Assembly: GCF_902499045.1 (NCBI RefSeq)
Contig: NZ_CABVPL010000040.1
Span: 1 to 64,000 of the forward strand
DNA length: 64,000 nucleotides
Direction: 5' to 3'
DNA from: Burkholderia latens
GTDB lineage: Bacteria > Pseudomonadota > Gammaproteobacteria > Burkholderiales > Burkholderiaceae
The notes below the pieces were generated by a model. It was not told the DNA's origin and ran no database searches. It was given only the letters and a program-made list of their open reading frames with translations. Positions within the stretch are counted from its first letter, which is position 1; the number at the start of each line of letters is the position of its first letter. Position numbers and translations under genes: made by a program. Below, piece by piece: positions 24,951 to 36,241 of this stretch.

Positions 24951-26855
24951 ATGTACGACTTGCTGAAAACCATCGACGACCCGGCGGATCTGCGCCGCCT
25001 CGATCGTCGCCAACTCCAACCGCTCGCGGATGAACTGCGCGCGTTCGTGCTCGACAGCGTGTCGAAGACGGGCGGCCATCTGTCGTCCAACCTCGGGACG
25101 GTCGAGCTGACGATCGCGTTGCACTACGTGTTCAACACGCCGAACGACCGGATCGTGTGGGACGTGGGTCACCAGACCTATCCGCACAAGATCCTGACGG
25201 GCCGCCGCGACCAGATGCATACGCTGCGCCAGTACGACGGCATCTCGGGTTTCCCGCGCCGCAGCGAGTCGGAATACGACACGTTCGGCACCGCGCACTC
25301 GAGCACGTCGATCTCGGCCGCGCTCGGCATGGCGATCGGCAGCCAGCTGAACGGCGACGACCGCTTCTCGATCGCGGTGATCGGCGACGGCGCGATGACG
25401 GCCGGCATGGCGTTCGAGGCGATGAACAACGCGGGCGTGTCGGAGGATGCGAAGCTGCTCGTGATCCTCAACGACAACGACATGTCGATTTCGCCGCCGG
25501 TCGGCGCGCTGAACCGCCATCTCGCGCGCCTGATGTCGGGCCGTTTCTACGCGGCCGCGCGCGCGGGCGTCGAGCGCGTGCTGAGCGTGGCGCCGCCGGT
25601 GCTCGAACTCGCGCGCAAGCTCGAGGAGCACGCGAAGGGCATGGTCGTGCCGGCCACGCTGTTCGAGGAGTTCGGCTTCAACTACATCGGCCCGATCGAC
25701 GGTCACGATCTCGATTCGCTGATCCCGACGCTGCAGAACATCCGCGAACTGCGCGGCCCGCAATTCCTGCACGTGGTGACGAAGAAAGGCCAGGGCTACA
25801 AGCTCGCCGAAGCCGATCCGGTGCTCTACCACGGCCCCGGCAAGTTCAACCCGGCCGAAGGCATCAAGCCGTCGGCCACGCCCGCGAAGAAGACGTACAC
25901 GCAAGTGTTCGGCGAGTGGCTGTGCGACGAAGCCGAGCGCGATACGCGCGTCGTCGGCATCACGCCCGCGATGCGCGAAGGCTCGGGCATGGTCGAGTTC
26001 GAGAAGCGCTTCAAGGACCGCTACTACGACGTCGGCATCGCCGAGCAGCACGCGGTCACGTTCGCGGGCGGCCTCGCGACCGAAGGGCTGAAGCCGGTCG
26101 TCGCGATCTACTCGACGTTCCTGCAGCGTGCGTACGACCAGCTGATCCACGACGTCGCGCTGCAGAACCTGCCTGTCGTGTTCGCGATCGACCGCGCGGG
26201 CCTCGTCGGCGCCGACGGTGCGACGCACGCGGGCGCGTACGATCTCGCGTTCATGCGCTGCATCCCGAACATGACGATCATGGCTGCGTCCGACGAAAAC
26301 GAATGCCGCCAGATGTTGCACACGGCGCTTCAGCAGCCGAACCCGACCGCGGTGCGTTATCCGCGCGGCGCGGGCACGGGCGTGGCGACGGTGAAGGAAT
26401 TCACCGAGATCCCGCTCGGCAAGGGCGAAGTGCGTCGCCGTACCACGCAGCCGGAAGGCAAGCGCGTCGCGATCCTCGCGTTCGGCACGATGGTCGCACC
26501 GTCGCTCGCGGCGGCCGACGAACTCGACGCAACGGTCGCGAACATGCGCTTCGTGAAGCCGATCGATGCGGCGCTGGTGCGCGAGCTTGCCGAAACGCAC
26601 GACTACGTCGTCACGGTCGAGGAAGGCTGCGTGATGGGCGGTGCGGGCTCGGCCTGCGTCGAAGCCCTGATGGAGAGTGGGGTTATCCGACCCGTACTAC
26701 AATTGGGCCTCCCTGACCAGTTCATCGATCACGGCGATCCCGCGAAGCTGCTGTCGCAATGCGGCCTCGACGGCGCGGGCATCGCGAAATCGATTCGCGA
26801 ACGCTTCCTGAGCCCGGCGGCCGATGTCGCCGGTCAGGCGAAGCGCGTCGCATAA
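24951..26855 (+). CDS. dxs: 1-deoxy-D-xylulose-5-phosphate synthase
   Basis: First enzyme of the MEP isoprenoid pathway, joining pyruvate and glyceraldehyde 3-phosphate. It has 634 residues from the ATG at 24951 ([11 protein letters not shown]); the longer frame to 24915 is not family-like. The thiamine diphosphate motif is [18 protein letters not shown] (residues about 145-162), with [13 protein letters not shown] before it and the transketolase pyrimidine domain ([17 protein letters not shown], about 361-377). It ends the xseB-ispA-dxs set, 81 bases after ispA, followed by a hairpin. Confidence 0.97.
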   Translation: MYDLLKTIDDPADLRRLDRRQLQPLADELRAFVLDSVSKTGGHLSSNLGTVELTIALHYVFNTPNDRIVWDVGHQTYPHKILTGRRDQMHTLRQYDGISGFPRRSESEYDTFGTAHSSTSISAALGMAIGSQLNGDDRFSIAVIGDGAMTAGMAFEAMNNAGVSEDAKLLVILNDNDMSISPPVGALNRHLARLMSGRFYAAARAGVERVLSVAPPVLELARKLEEHAKGMVVPATLFEEFGFNYIGPIDGHDLDSLIPTLQNIRELRGPQFLHVVTKKGQGYKLAEADPVLYHGPGKFNPAEGIKPSATPAKKTYTQVFGEWLCDEAERDTRVVGITPAMREGSGMVEFEKRFKDRYYDVGIAEQHAVTFAGGLATEGLKPVVAIYSTFLQRAYDQLIHDVALQNLPVVFAIDRAGLVGADGATHAGAYDLAFMRCIPNMTIMAASDENECRQMLHTALQQPNPTAVRYPRGAGTGVATVKEFTEIPLGKGEVRRRTTQPEGKRVAILAFGTMVAPSLAAADELDATVANMRFVKPIDAALVRELAETHDYVVTVEEGCVMGGAGSACVEALMESGVIRPVLQLGLPDQFIDHGDPAKLLSQCGLDGAGIAKSIRERFLSPAADVAGQAKRVA

Positions 26856-26917
26856 GCTGGCGCCGCCTGCGGGCGGCGTCGGTGCGACTGGCGCAACCGG
26901 TCTACATTGATGCGGAA

Positions 26918-26946
26918 AACATGGGCCTGCGGGCCCATGTTGCTTT
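26918..26946 (+). terminator. likely terminator after dxs
   Basis: AACATGGGCC pairs with GGCCCATGTT (26932-26941) over a 4-base loop, followed by GCTTTTCC. The T tract is short, so termination may be partial and allow some read-through to folE2. Confidence 0.6.
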
Positions 26947-27009
26947 TCCGGCTGCCGCGTGACGCGGCGTGCGCGTCGTCGAACGCGCGGCTTACAAGGA
27001 TTGAACAAG

Positions 27010-27819
27010 ATGAACCAGATGAATCCCGCCTTCGTGATGCCCGACGTGCAGAGCACGGTGGATACCCGCCAGATTCCGATTCAGCGCGTGGGCGTGAAGG
27101 CGGTCCGGCATCCGTTGACGGTGTGCACCGAAAGCGGCGACGTGCAGCCGAGCGTCGGCGTCTGGAATCTCGATGTGCGCTTGCCTGCCGATCAGAAGGG
27201 CACGCACATGTCGCGCTTCGTCGCACTGCTCGAAGAGAACCGCGCGCCGCTGACGGTCGAGCGCTTCCGCGCGATGCTCGCGTCGATGCTCGAGAAGCTG
27301 GAAGCGGAAGCGGGCCGCATCGAGGTCACGTTCCCGTACTTCGTGAACAAGACGGCGCCGGTGTCGGGCGTGCAGAGCCTGCTCGACTATGAGGTGACGC
27401 TCGCGGGCGATCGCCGCAACGGCGAAACGCGCGTGTTCCTGAAGGTGCTCGTGCCCGTGACGAGCCTGTGCCCGTGCTCGAAGAAGATCTCGCAGTACGG
27501 CGCGCACAACCAGCGCTCGCACGTGACGATCGATGCTGAACTCGCGGCCGACCTGCCGGTCGAGGCGCTGATCCGCATCGCCGAAGAAGAGGCATCGTGC
27601 GAGTTGTGGGGCTTGCTGAAGCGTCCGGACGAGAAGTTCGTCACGGAGCGTGCGTACGAAAACCCGAAGTTCGTCGAGGATCTGGTGCGCGACGTCGCGC
27701 AGCGTCTCGATGCGGACGAGCGCGTGATCGCGTACGTGCTCGAGGCCGAGAACTTCGAGTCGATTCACAATCACAGCGCGTATGCGCTGATCGAGCGCGA
27801 CAAGCGACACGCCGCATAA
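27010..27819 (+). CDS. folE2: GTP cyclohydrolase FolE2 (type IB)
   Basis: A 269-residue enzyme that makes dihydroneopterin triphosphate from GTP, the entry to folate and queuosine. Family motifs are [21 protein letters not shown] (residues about 152-172, with metal-site Cys) and [24 protein letters not shown] (about 191-214). AAGGA nine bases upstream fixes the ATG at 27010; ATG 27019 is too far from it. FolE2 is the zinc-independent alternative to FolE, useful under zinc limitation (family knowledge); no Zur-like box is apparent in the 150 bases upstream. Single gene with its own terminator. Confidence 0.93.
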   Translation: MNQMNPAFVMPDVQSTVDTRQIPIQRVGVKAVRHPLTVCTESGDVQPSVGVWNLDVRLPADQKGTHMSRFVALLEENRAPLTVERFRAMLASMLEKLEAEAGRIEVTFPYFVNKTAPVSGVQSLLDYEVTLAGDRRNGETRVFLKVLVPVTSLCPCSKKISQYGAHNQRSHVTIDAELAADLPVEALIRIAEEEASCELWGLLKRPDEKFVTERAYENPKFVEDLVRDVAQRLDADERVIAYVLEAENFESIHNHSAYALIERDKRHAA

Positions 27820-27867
27820 CGCGGAGCGTGCGCTGCGTCGCGGCGTCGTTTCACCGCTGCAATGAAA

Positions 27868-27903
27868 GAAGGCCGCTCGATCGAGCGGCCTTCGTGCTTT
27901 TTG
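27868..27903 (+). terminator. terminator after folE2
   Basis: GAAGGCCGCTCGA is followed directly by its exact inverse TCGAGCGGCCTTC (27881-27893), then GTGCTTTTTG. It lies 48 bases after the folE2 stop and ahead of the convergent tsaD end. Confidence 0.85.
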
Positions 27904-27938
27904 GGCGTGTGCCGGTGCGTTTCGGCGTGCCGAGCGAC

Positions 27939-28979
27939 TCAGCGCGCGAGCGACGCGAGATCCCAGCGCGGCTTCACCGTGAACGCGTAGTCGGCATTCG
28001 CCTGCTCGGGCCAGCGGCCGAGCCGGAGCGCGCCGGCCAGCGCGATCATCGCGCCGTTGTCGGTGCAGAGCGCAAGATCGGGGTAGTGCACGTCGAAGCC
28101 GCGCTTCGCGGCAGCAGCCGACAGCGCCGCGCGCAACTGGCGGTTCGCGCCGACGCCGCCTGCAACCACCAAGCGCTTGAGCTTCGTCTTCTTCAGCGCG
28201 GCGAGCGATTTCGCGACGAGCACGTCGACGGCCGCGTCGACGAAGCCGCGTGCGAGGTCGGCCTTCGCGCGTTCAAGTGCTTCGCCTTCGAGCTTCGCCG
28301 CTTCGAACTTCTTCATCTGCGTGAGCACGGCCGTCTTCAGGCCGCTGAAGCTGAAGTCGAGATCGCCCGAGTGCAGCATCGGCCGCGGCAGCACGACCGC
28401 GCCCGGCGTGCCGGTTTCCGCGAGCTTCGACACTTCCGGGCCGCCCGGATAACCGAGGCCGATCAGCTTCGCCGTCTTGTCGAACGCTTCGCCGGCCGCG
28501 TCGTCGAGCGTTTCGCCGAGCGTTTCGTATACGCCGACGTCGGTCACGCGCATCAACTGCGTATGGCCGCCCGACACCAGCAGTGCGATGAACGGGAACG
28601 GCGGCGGCTCGTCGACGAGCAGCGGCGACAGCAGGTGGCCTTCGAGGTGGTGGATGCCGACGGTCGGCTTGTTCCATGCGAGCGCGAGCGCATTCGCGAT
28701 GCTCGCGCCGACCAGCAGCGCGCCGGCAAGGCCCGGGCCTTGCGTGAACGCGATCGCGTCGATGTCGTCGCGACGCGTGCCGCTTCGCGCCATCACTTCC
28801 TCGAGCAGCGGCAGCGCGCGGCGGATGTGGTCGCGCGATGCGAGCTCGGGCACGACGCCGCCGTATTCGCGGTGCATCGCGATCTGCGAATGGAGCGCGT
28901 GCGCGAGCAGGCCGCGCTGCGTGTCGTAGAGCGCGAGGCCGGTTTCGTCGCAGGAGCTTTCGATGCCGAGAACGAGCAT
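27939..28979 (-). CDS. tsaD: tRNA N6-threonylcarbamoyladenosine transferase TsaD
   Basis: A 346-residue essential enzyme that attaches the threonylcarbamoyl group to A37 of ANN-decoding tRNAs, with TsaB and TsaE. The start [16 protein letters not shown] is the conserved N-terminus; a longer frame to 29102 is rejected because it runs through the divergent promoter. The metal-binding HHLEGH motif (residues about 108-113), LVSGGHTQL (about 132-140) and [13 protein letters not shown] (about 265-277) are all present. It is divergent from the HI0933-type flavoprotein gene, with 131 bases between. Confidence 0.95.
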   Translation of the reverse strand: MLVLGIESSCDETGLALYDTQRGLLAHALHSQIAMHREYGGVVPELASRDHIRRALPLLEEVMARSGTRRDDIDAIAFTQGPGLAGALLVGASIANALALAWNKPTVGIHHLEGHLLSPLLVDEPPPFPFIALLVSGGHTQLMRVTDVGVYETLGETLDDAAGEAFDKTAKLIGLGYPGGPEVSKLAETGTPGAVVLPRPMLHSGDLDFSFSGLKTAVLTQMKKFEAAKLEGEALERAKADLARGFVDAAVDVLVAKSLAALKKTKLKRLVVAGGVGANRQLRAALSAAAAKRGFDVHYPDLALCTDNGAMIALAGALRLGRWPEQANADYAFTVKPRWDLASLAR

Positions 28980-29110
28980 GGGTCGGGGCGGGGCGTGCCG
29001 GTTCGAGCGCGCCGCAGGAAGGTCAACGTAACCGGAAATTATAGCAGGCGGGCGCTGGCCGCCGCTGACGGCGGTCCCGGGCCGAAGGCCGGGCAGGTAC
29101 AATCCGCGCC

Positions 29111-30331
29111 ATGGAAACTTACGACATCGCCGTGATCGGCGCGGGCGCCGCCGGGATGATGAGCGCCGCGGTCGCCGGGCAACTCGGCCGCCGCGTGGTG
29201 CTGATCGACCACGCGCCGCGGCTCGCCGAGAAAATCCGCATCTCGGGCGGCGGCCGCTGCAACTTCACGAATCTTTACGCGGGCCCCGACAACTACCTGT
29301 CGTCGAACCCGCATTTCGCCCGCTCGGCGCTCGCGCGCTACACGCCGCGCGACTTCCTCGGGCTGCTGAAGCGCCATCGCGTCACGTGGCACGAAAAGCA
29401 CAAGGGGCAACTGTTCTGCGACCACGGCAGCGACGCGATCATCGACGTGCTGAAGCACGAATGCGATGCGGGCGGCATCGCGTGGCGCCGCCCGGTGGTC
29501 GTCGACGCGGTGCGTCACGCGCCGGCCGACGGCTTCACGCTCGACACGCAGCAGGCGGGGCCGATCCGCGCGCGGGCGCTGATCGTCGCGACCGGCGGCC
29601 TGTCGATCCCGAAGATCGGCGCGACGGACTTCGGCTACCGGCTCGCGAAGCAGTTCGGCCACAAGCTCGTCGATACGCGCCCGGCGCTCGTGCCGCTCAC
29701 GTTCGCGCAGCAGGACTGGGCGCCGTTCGCGGCGCTGTCCGGCGTGTCGCTCGAAGTGCGCGTGTCGACCGGCGAGCGCAAGCGCGGCGGCGAATTCGTC
29801 GAGGATCTGCTGCTGACGCACCGCGGCCTGTCGGGCCCCGGCATCCTGCAGATTTCCAGCTACTGGCAGCCCGGCGACCCGATCCGCATCGACCTGCTGC
29901 CGCAGCGCGACGCCGTGGCCGAACTGCTCGAAGCGAAGCGCACGTCGAAGCGGCAGATCGGCTCGCTGCTCGCGGACTGGGTGCCGTCGCGGCTCGCGCA
30001 CGCGTGGCTCGACACGCACCGCGTCGCGGTCGATGCGCGGCTCGCGGACCTGCCCGACAAGACGCTGCGCCAGATCGGCGAAGCGCTGTCCGGCTGGACG
30101 CTGACGCCGAACGGCACCGAAGGCTACAAGAAGGCCGAGGTGACGAAGGGCGGCGTCGATACGCGCGAACTGTCGTCGGCGACGATGATGAGCGCGCGGG
30201 TGCCGGGCCTGTTCTTCATCGGCGAGGCGGTGGACGTGACGGGCTGGCTCGGCGGCTACAACTTCCAGTGGGCGTGGGCGTCCGGTACGGCGGCGGGCCA
30301 GGCGGCCGCGGAGTTCGCGCGCGCGGCCTGA
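29111..30331 (+). CDS. HI0933/BaiN-type FAD-dependent oxidoreductase
   Basis: 406 residues. The FAD-binding Rossmann motif [18 protein letters not shown] is at residues 6-23, followed by the family signature [13 protein letters not shown] (about 44-56). A later [17 protein letters not shown] (about 160-176) and the C-terminal [27 protein letters not shown] (about 364-390, reported here by position) complete the HI0933 family pattern. Members are flavoproteins of mostly unknown substrate, some reducing unsaturated bonds. TACAAT at 29098-29103 is only seven bases from the ATG, so the transcript could be leaderless. Confidence 0.85.
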   Translation: METYDIAVIGAGAAGMMSAAVAGQLGRRVVLIDHAPRLAEKIRISGGGRCNFTNLYAGPDNYLSSNPHFARSALARYTPRDFLGLLKRHRVTWHEKHKGQLFCDHGSDAIIDVLKHECDAGGIAWRRPVVVDAVRHAPADGFTLDTQQAGPIRARALIVATGGLSIPKIGATDFGYRLAKQFGHKLVDTRPALVPLTFAQQDWAPFAALSGVSLEVRVSTGERKRGGEFVEDLLLTHRGLSGPGILQISSYWQPGDPIRIDLLPQRDAVAELLEAKRTSKRQIGSLLADWVPSRLAHAWLDTHRVAVDARLADLPDKTLRQIGEALSGWTLTPNGTEGYKKAEVTKGGVDTRELSSATMMSARVPGLFFIGEAVDVTGWLGGYNFQWAWASGTAAGQAAAEFARAA

Positions 30332-30387
30332 CGCACGGCGCCGGCCGTTGCCGGGGCCGCCGCTTATGTCTTCGTGCGGCGCTCTGC

Positions 30388-30393
30388 TATACT
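30388..30393 (+). promoter_or_regulatory. candidate -10 box of rpsU
   Basis: TATACT lies 38 bases before the rpsU ATG, with a weak -35 (TTATGT, 30364-30369) 18 bases upstream. It likely begins the macromolecular-synthesis transcript. Confidence 0.5.
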
Positions 30394-30431
30394 CGTAAAT
30401 CTTCCCTGCAAACCTTTATTCGTGTCGGATC

Positions 30432-30644
30432 ATGACGATCATTCGCGTTAAAGAAAACGAGCCGTTCGAAGTCGCCATGCGTCGCTTCAAGCGCACGATC
30501 GAGAAGAACGGTCTGCTGACCGAGCTTCGTGCGCGGGAGTTCTACGAGAAGCCGACCGCCGAGCGCAAGCGCAAGAAGGCTGCTGCGGTGAAGCGTCATT
30601 ACAAGCGCATCCGCAGCCAGACGCTGCCGAAGAAGCTGTACTGA
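30432..30644 (+). CDS. rpsU: 30S ribosomal protein S21
   Basis: A 70-residue ribosomal protein, [20 protein letters not shown] at the N-terminus and a basic C-terminus ending SQTLPKKLY. It matches S21 over its whole length and is normal in size. It takes part in initiation through the small-subunit platform near the anti-Shine-Dalgarno sequence. It heads the rpsU-yqeY-dnaG-rpoD group, and a terminator hairpin at 30751 separates it from the next gene. No clear Shine-Dalgarno is visible before its own ATG (the leader reads TTCGTGTCGGATC), which is known for rpsU in some groups. Confidence 0.97.
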
Positions 30645-30750
30645 ACGATTGAGCGCCGCGCGGTTCGCTGAGCGGCGCACCGGCGCCCTCCGCATGATCG
30701 GCCTCGGTCACGGGGCAATCGTGCGAAGGTCGCCGATGCCGGATTCGAGC

Positions 30751-30785
30751 AACCCGCTTGAGACATAGTCCCAAGCGGGTTTTTG
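30751..30785 (+). terminator. terminator/attenuator between rpsU and yqeY
   Basis: AACCCGCTTG pairs exactly with CAAGCGGGTT (30772-30781) over an 11-base loop, with five Ts overlapping the 3' arm. In E. coli an internal terminator in the same operon limits dnaG expression relative to rpsU; the position here fits that role. Confidence 0.85.
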
Positions 30786-30837
30786 TGTTGACGCCCGTTC
30801 GCGGGCGTCGAAGTCACGTTTTCATCCCGGGTGCAAG

Positions 30838-31284
30838 ATGAGTTTGAAAGAGCAGATCAGCGAAGACATGAAGGCCGCGATGCGCGCGAAGGAAAGCGAG
30901 CGTCTGGCGACGATTCGCCTGCTGCTGGCCGCGATCAAGCAGCGCGAGGTCGACGATCGGGTCACCCTCGACGACGCGGGCATCACCGCCGTGATCGACA
31001 AGATGATCAAGCAGCGCAAGGACTCGATCAGCCAGTTCCAGGCTGCCGGCCGCGACGATCTCGTCGCGAAGGAGCAGGCCGAGCTGACCGTGCTGGGCGC
31101 CTACATGCCCGCCCAGCTGTCGGACGCCGAAGTGGCTGCCGAAGTCCAGGCCGCGGTCGCGGCAACGGGCGCAGCCGGCCCGCAGGACATGGGCAAGGTG
31201 ATGGGCGTGCTGAAGGGCAAGCTCGCCGGCCGTGCCGACATGACGGCCGTTTCCGCGCAGGTCAAGGCCGCGCTGTCGAAGTAA
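30838..31284 (+). CDS. yqeY: GatB/YqeY domain protein
   Basis: A 148-residue helical protein, MSLKEQISEDMKAAMRAKES at the start and a C-terminal YqeY half (PQDMGKVMGVLKGKLAGRADM, residues about 119-139) related to the tRNA-binding domain of GatB. YqeY proteins commonly lie between rpsU and dnaG. A tRNA-linked role is proposed for the family but not established. It follows the attenuator and precedes dnaG by 71 bases. Confidence 0.92.
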   Translation: MSLKEQISEDMKAAMRAKESERLATIRLLLAAIKQREVDDRVTLDDAGITAVIDKMIKQRKDSISQFQAAGRDDLVAKEQAELTVLGAYMPAQLSDAEVAAEVQAAVAATGAAGPQDMGKVMGVLKGKLAGRADMTAVSAQVKAALSK

Positions 31285-31355
31285 AACCCGCTTTCCGGCG
31301 CGTCGCATGCGCGTGCGCCGGGGCATCGTATTGTCTTTTTTCGCTCGATCCCACG

Positions 31356-33236
31356 GTGATTCCGCATTCGTTCCTGCAGGATTTGCTGAACCGCGTCGAT
31401 ATCGTCGACGTGGTGGGCCGGTACGTGCAGCTCAAGAAGGGCGGCGCCAACTTCATGGGGTTGTGCCCGTTCCACAACGAGAAGAGCCCGTCGTTCACCG
31501 TCAGCCCCACCAAGCAGTTCTATCACTGCTTCGGCTGCGGCGCGCACGGCACCGCGATCGGCTTTCTGATGGAGCATGCGGGGCTGACGTTCCCGGAGGC
31601 CGTGCAGGAACTCGCGCAGTCGGTCGGGCTGACCGTGCCGCACGAACCGTCGATGCGCGGCGGTGGCGGGGGCGGAGGCGGCGCGGGCGGCGATTATCCG
31701 GCGCCCGTATCGAAATCGGTTGCGACCGCGTTGTCCGACGTGATGTCCGTCGCGTGCGACTACTACCGCAAGCAGTTACGCGGCGCGACGGTCGCGATCC
31801 AGTACCTGAAGAACCGGGGCCTGACCGGCGAGATCGCCGCGCGCTTCGGGCTCGGCTACGCGCCGGACGGCTGGCAGAACCTCGAAGCCGCGTTCCCCGA
31901 CTACCGCGACGATTCGCTGGTCGAATCGGGGCTCGTGATCGTCAGCGAGAAGACCGACGCGCAAGGCGTCGCCCGGCGCTACGACCGGTTCCGCGAGCGG
32001 ATCATGTTCCCGATCCGCAACGTGAAGGGGCAGGTGATCGGGTTCGGCGGCCGCGTGCTCGGCAGCGGCGAACCGAAGTATCTGAACTCGCCCGAAACGC
32101 CGCTGTTCAACAAGGGCAGCGAGCTGTACGGGCTGTTCGAGGCGCGGCTCGCGATCCGCGAGCGCAAGTACGTGCTGGTCGTCGAAGGCTACATGGACGT
32201 CGTCGCGCTTGCGCAGCTCGGCTTTCCGAACGCGGTCGCCACGCTCGGCACCGCGTGTACGCCGATCCACGTGCAGAAGCTGCTGCGCCAGACCGATACG
32301 GTCATCTTCAGCTTCGACGGCGACTCGGCCGGCCGGCGTGCGGCGCGCCGCGCGCTCGAGGCGTGCCTGCCGCATGCGGCGGACAACCGGACGATCCGAT
32401 TCCTTTTCCTGCCGGCCGAACATGATCCGGACAGCTATGTCCGCGAATTCGGCGCGGACGCGTTCTCCGAGCAGGTCGAGCGCGCGATGCCGTTGTCGCA
32501 ATTTCTGTTGAACGAAGCAATTGCCGGCAAGGCGCTCGATCAGCCGGAAGGGCGCGCGAAGGCGCTGTTCGACGCGAAGCCGCTGCTGCAGGCGCTGCCG
32601 GCGAACGCGCTGCGCGCGCAGATCATGCACATGTTCGCCGACCGTCTCGACATCCCGTTCGAGGAGGTCGCGGCGCTGTCGGACGTCGATGCGCGCATCG
32701 CGGCGCCGGGGCGCCAGGCGCCCGCGCGCAGCGAGCGGCGGCGCGTGACCGACAGCGAAAAGCGGGCGTTGCGTACACTGGTGATGCATCCGCGGATCGC
32801 GTCGCAGCTCGACGACGAACAGCTTGCGACCCTGCGCGCGCTGCCGCGCATCGGCGAGCTGTTCGCCGAAGTGGTCGACCACGCGCGTGCGCTCGGCGAC
32901 GGCGCCGAGTTCCGGCTGCTGTCGGATGTCCTGCGAACGTCATCGAACGCGGCGACTTACGAGGAAATCTTCCGCGAAATTCTGGACTATGATGAAAACG
33001 TCCGCGATTTGCTGTTACAGAATCCGGACGACGAGACGGTGTCCGAGCGGCAGCGTGAGCAGGAACGGATCGCGGGGGAGGAACTGCAGGCGGCGGTGCT
33101 CAAGATGCGCTACGACGCCTGCTGCGACCGGCTCGACCGGCTGGCGCGGCAATCCGCGTTCACGCCCGAGGAGCTGGCGGAATTGACGGAATTGAACCAG
33201 CAGCGAACCGACATGAAGCGTCGGCTCGGGCTGTAG
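31356..33236 (+). CDS. dnaG: DNA primase
   Basis: A 626-residue primase. The GTG at 31356 (VIPHSFLQDLLNRVDIVDVV) is the only start matching the family; the frame extends far upstream but that part overlaps yqeY. The CHC2 zinc ligands are in GLCPFHNEKSPSF and FYHCFGCGAHG (residues about 38-68). A Gly-rich linker (GGGGGGGGAGG, about 100-112) joins it to the RNA-polymerase/TOPRIM core (VVEGYMDVVALAQLGF, about 276-291; FSFDGDSAGRRAAR). The C-terminal 180 residues form the helicase-binding domain. No strong Shine-Dalgarno precedes the GTG, in line with a scarce protein. Confidence 0.96.
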   Translation: MIPHSFLQDLLNRVDIVDVVGRYVQLKKGGANFMGLCPFHNEKSPSFTVSPTKQFYHCFGCGAHGTAIGFLMEHAGLTFPEAVQELAQSVGLTVPHEPSMRGGGGGGGGAGGDYPAPVSKSVATALSDVMSVACDYYRKQLRGATVAIQYLKNRGLTGEIAARFGLGYAPDGWQNLEAAFPDYRDDSLVESGLVIVSEKTDAQGVARRYDRFRERIMFPIRNVKGQVIGFGGRVLGSGEPKYLNSPETPLFNKGSELYGLFEARLAIRERKYVLVVEGYMDVVALAQLGFPNAVATLGTACTPIHVQKLLRQTDTVIFSFDGDSAGRRAARRALEACLPHAADNRTIRFLFLPAEHDPDSYVREFGADAFSEQVERAMPLSQFLLNEAIAGKALDQPEGRAKALFDAKPLLQALPANALRAQIMHMFADRLDIPFEEVAALSDVDARIAAPGRQAPARSERRRVTDSEKRALRTLVMHPRIASQLDDEQLATLRALPRIGELFAEVVDHARALGDGAEFRLLSDVLRTSSNAATYEEIFREILDYDENVRDLLLQNPDDETVSERQREQERIAGEELQAAVLKMRYDACCDRLDRLARQSAFTPEELAELTELNQQRTDMKRRLGL

Positions 33237-33273
33237 GCGGCCGGGGCGCCGAGAGAGGGGCTCCCCAGCGTGC

Positions 33274-33279
33274 TATAAT
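33274..33279 (+). promoter_or_regulatory. candidate -10 box before rpoD
   Basis: TATAAT lies 46 bases before the rpoD ATG in the 89-base gap after dnaG. No good -35 is spaced for it; it suggests an rpoD-proximal promoter in addition to operon read-through. Confidence 0.4.
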
Positions 33280-33325
33280 ATAAGGTTTCCAGCGGTTTGT
33301 TTTCCAAGCAGAGGCGAGAATCGCG

Positions 33326-35743
<2,418 letters not shown>

Positions 35744-35763
35744 TTTCCAGCGTCTCACCCGCG

Positions 35764-35805
35764 AACGCCGCCGGTATCCACGCGATGCCGGTGGCGTTTG
35801 TCCTC
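35764..35805 (+). terminator. probable terminator after rpoD
   Basis: AACGCCGCCGG pairs with CCGGTGGCGTT (35788-35798, one G-T) over a 13-base loop and is followed by TGTCCTCTT. It is weak in T content but correctly placed 20 bases after the stop. Confidence 0.5.
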
Positions 35806-35822
35806 TTGATGGTCTTTGTTGT

Positions 35823-35828
35823 TACAAT
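35823..35828 (+). promoter_or_regulatory. candidate -10 box of the tRNA gene
   Basis: TACAAT lies 54 bases before the tRNA 5' end in a T-rich stretch (TCTTTGTTGTTACAATG). A -35-like TTTGTC (35797-35802) is 20 bases upstream, at the limit of spacing. Confidence 0.4.
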
Positions 35829-35881
35829 GCCGGCCCGGCTTCGTTGCCGGCGCAGCGTGTAGCACGCCGTGCTTCTCATTT

Positions 35882-35960
35882 GGGCCCCTAGCTCATGCTT
35901 GGTTAGAGCAGCGAACTCATAATTCGTTGGTGCCGGGTTCGACTCCCGGGGGGCCCACCA
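35882..35960 (+). tRNA. tRNA with CAT anticodon, probably tRNA-Ile2 (lysidine) rather than tRNA-Met
   Basis: 79 bases, with encoded CCA. The acceptor GGGCCCC pairs with GGGGCCC, D-stem GCTC/GAGC, anticodon stem GCGAA/TTCGT around loop CTCATAA (anticodon CAT at 35918-35920), and T-arm CCGGG-TTCGACT-CCCGG. A CAT anticodon means elongator Met or Ile decoding AUA after lysidine modification by TilS. C4-G69 and C5-G68 in the acceptor match the E. coli Ile2 determinants, and the GGxCCC start is Ile2-like. The first acceptor pair is not C-A, so it is not initiator tRNA. The D-loop is long (ATGCTTGGTTA). Confidence 0.93.
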
Positions 35961-35996
35961 GATTCGCTTCCACGGTCGCTCGAGGAAGACGCGAAA

Positions 35997-36031
35997 CCCG
36001 CGATGCCGCAAGGCATCGCGGGATTTCTTTT
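35997..36031 (+). terminator. terminator after the tRNA gene
   Basis: CCCGCGATGCC pairs with GGCATCGCGGG (36012-36022) over a stable GCAA tetraloop, followed by ATTTCTTTT. It ends the tRNA transcript 37 bases after the CCA. Confidence 0.88.
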
Positions 36032-36241
36032 AGCGCGCCGCAAGATGTCGTATCGCCGCCACCGTCGAATCATGGAGCGCGTGCCGGCCCGATATCAATC
36101 GAAGTATGCTGTAGCGCGATCGGCACGCGCGATCGAGATCGATATCCTTAGAGCGCGCGTGCCGATCGCAAGCGCCGCGGGTCCGCCCGACAGCCAGAAC
36201 AAACACAAACCGACTTCGCCCGACAGTGGAGGGCGTCCATC

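Noticed and set aside
23760-26600. Minus-strand open frame of 946 codons opposite xseB-ispA-dxs
   Set aside because: Shadow of three certain genes, Arg/His-rich, no family.
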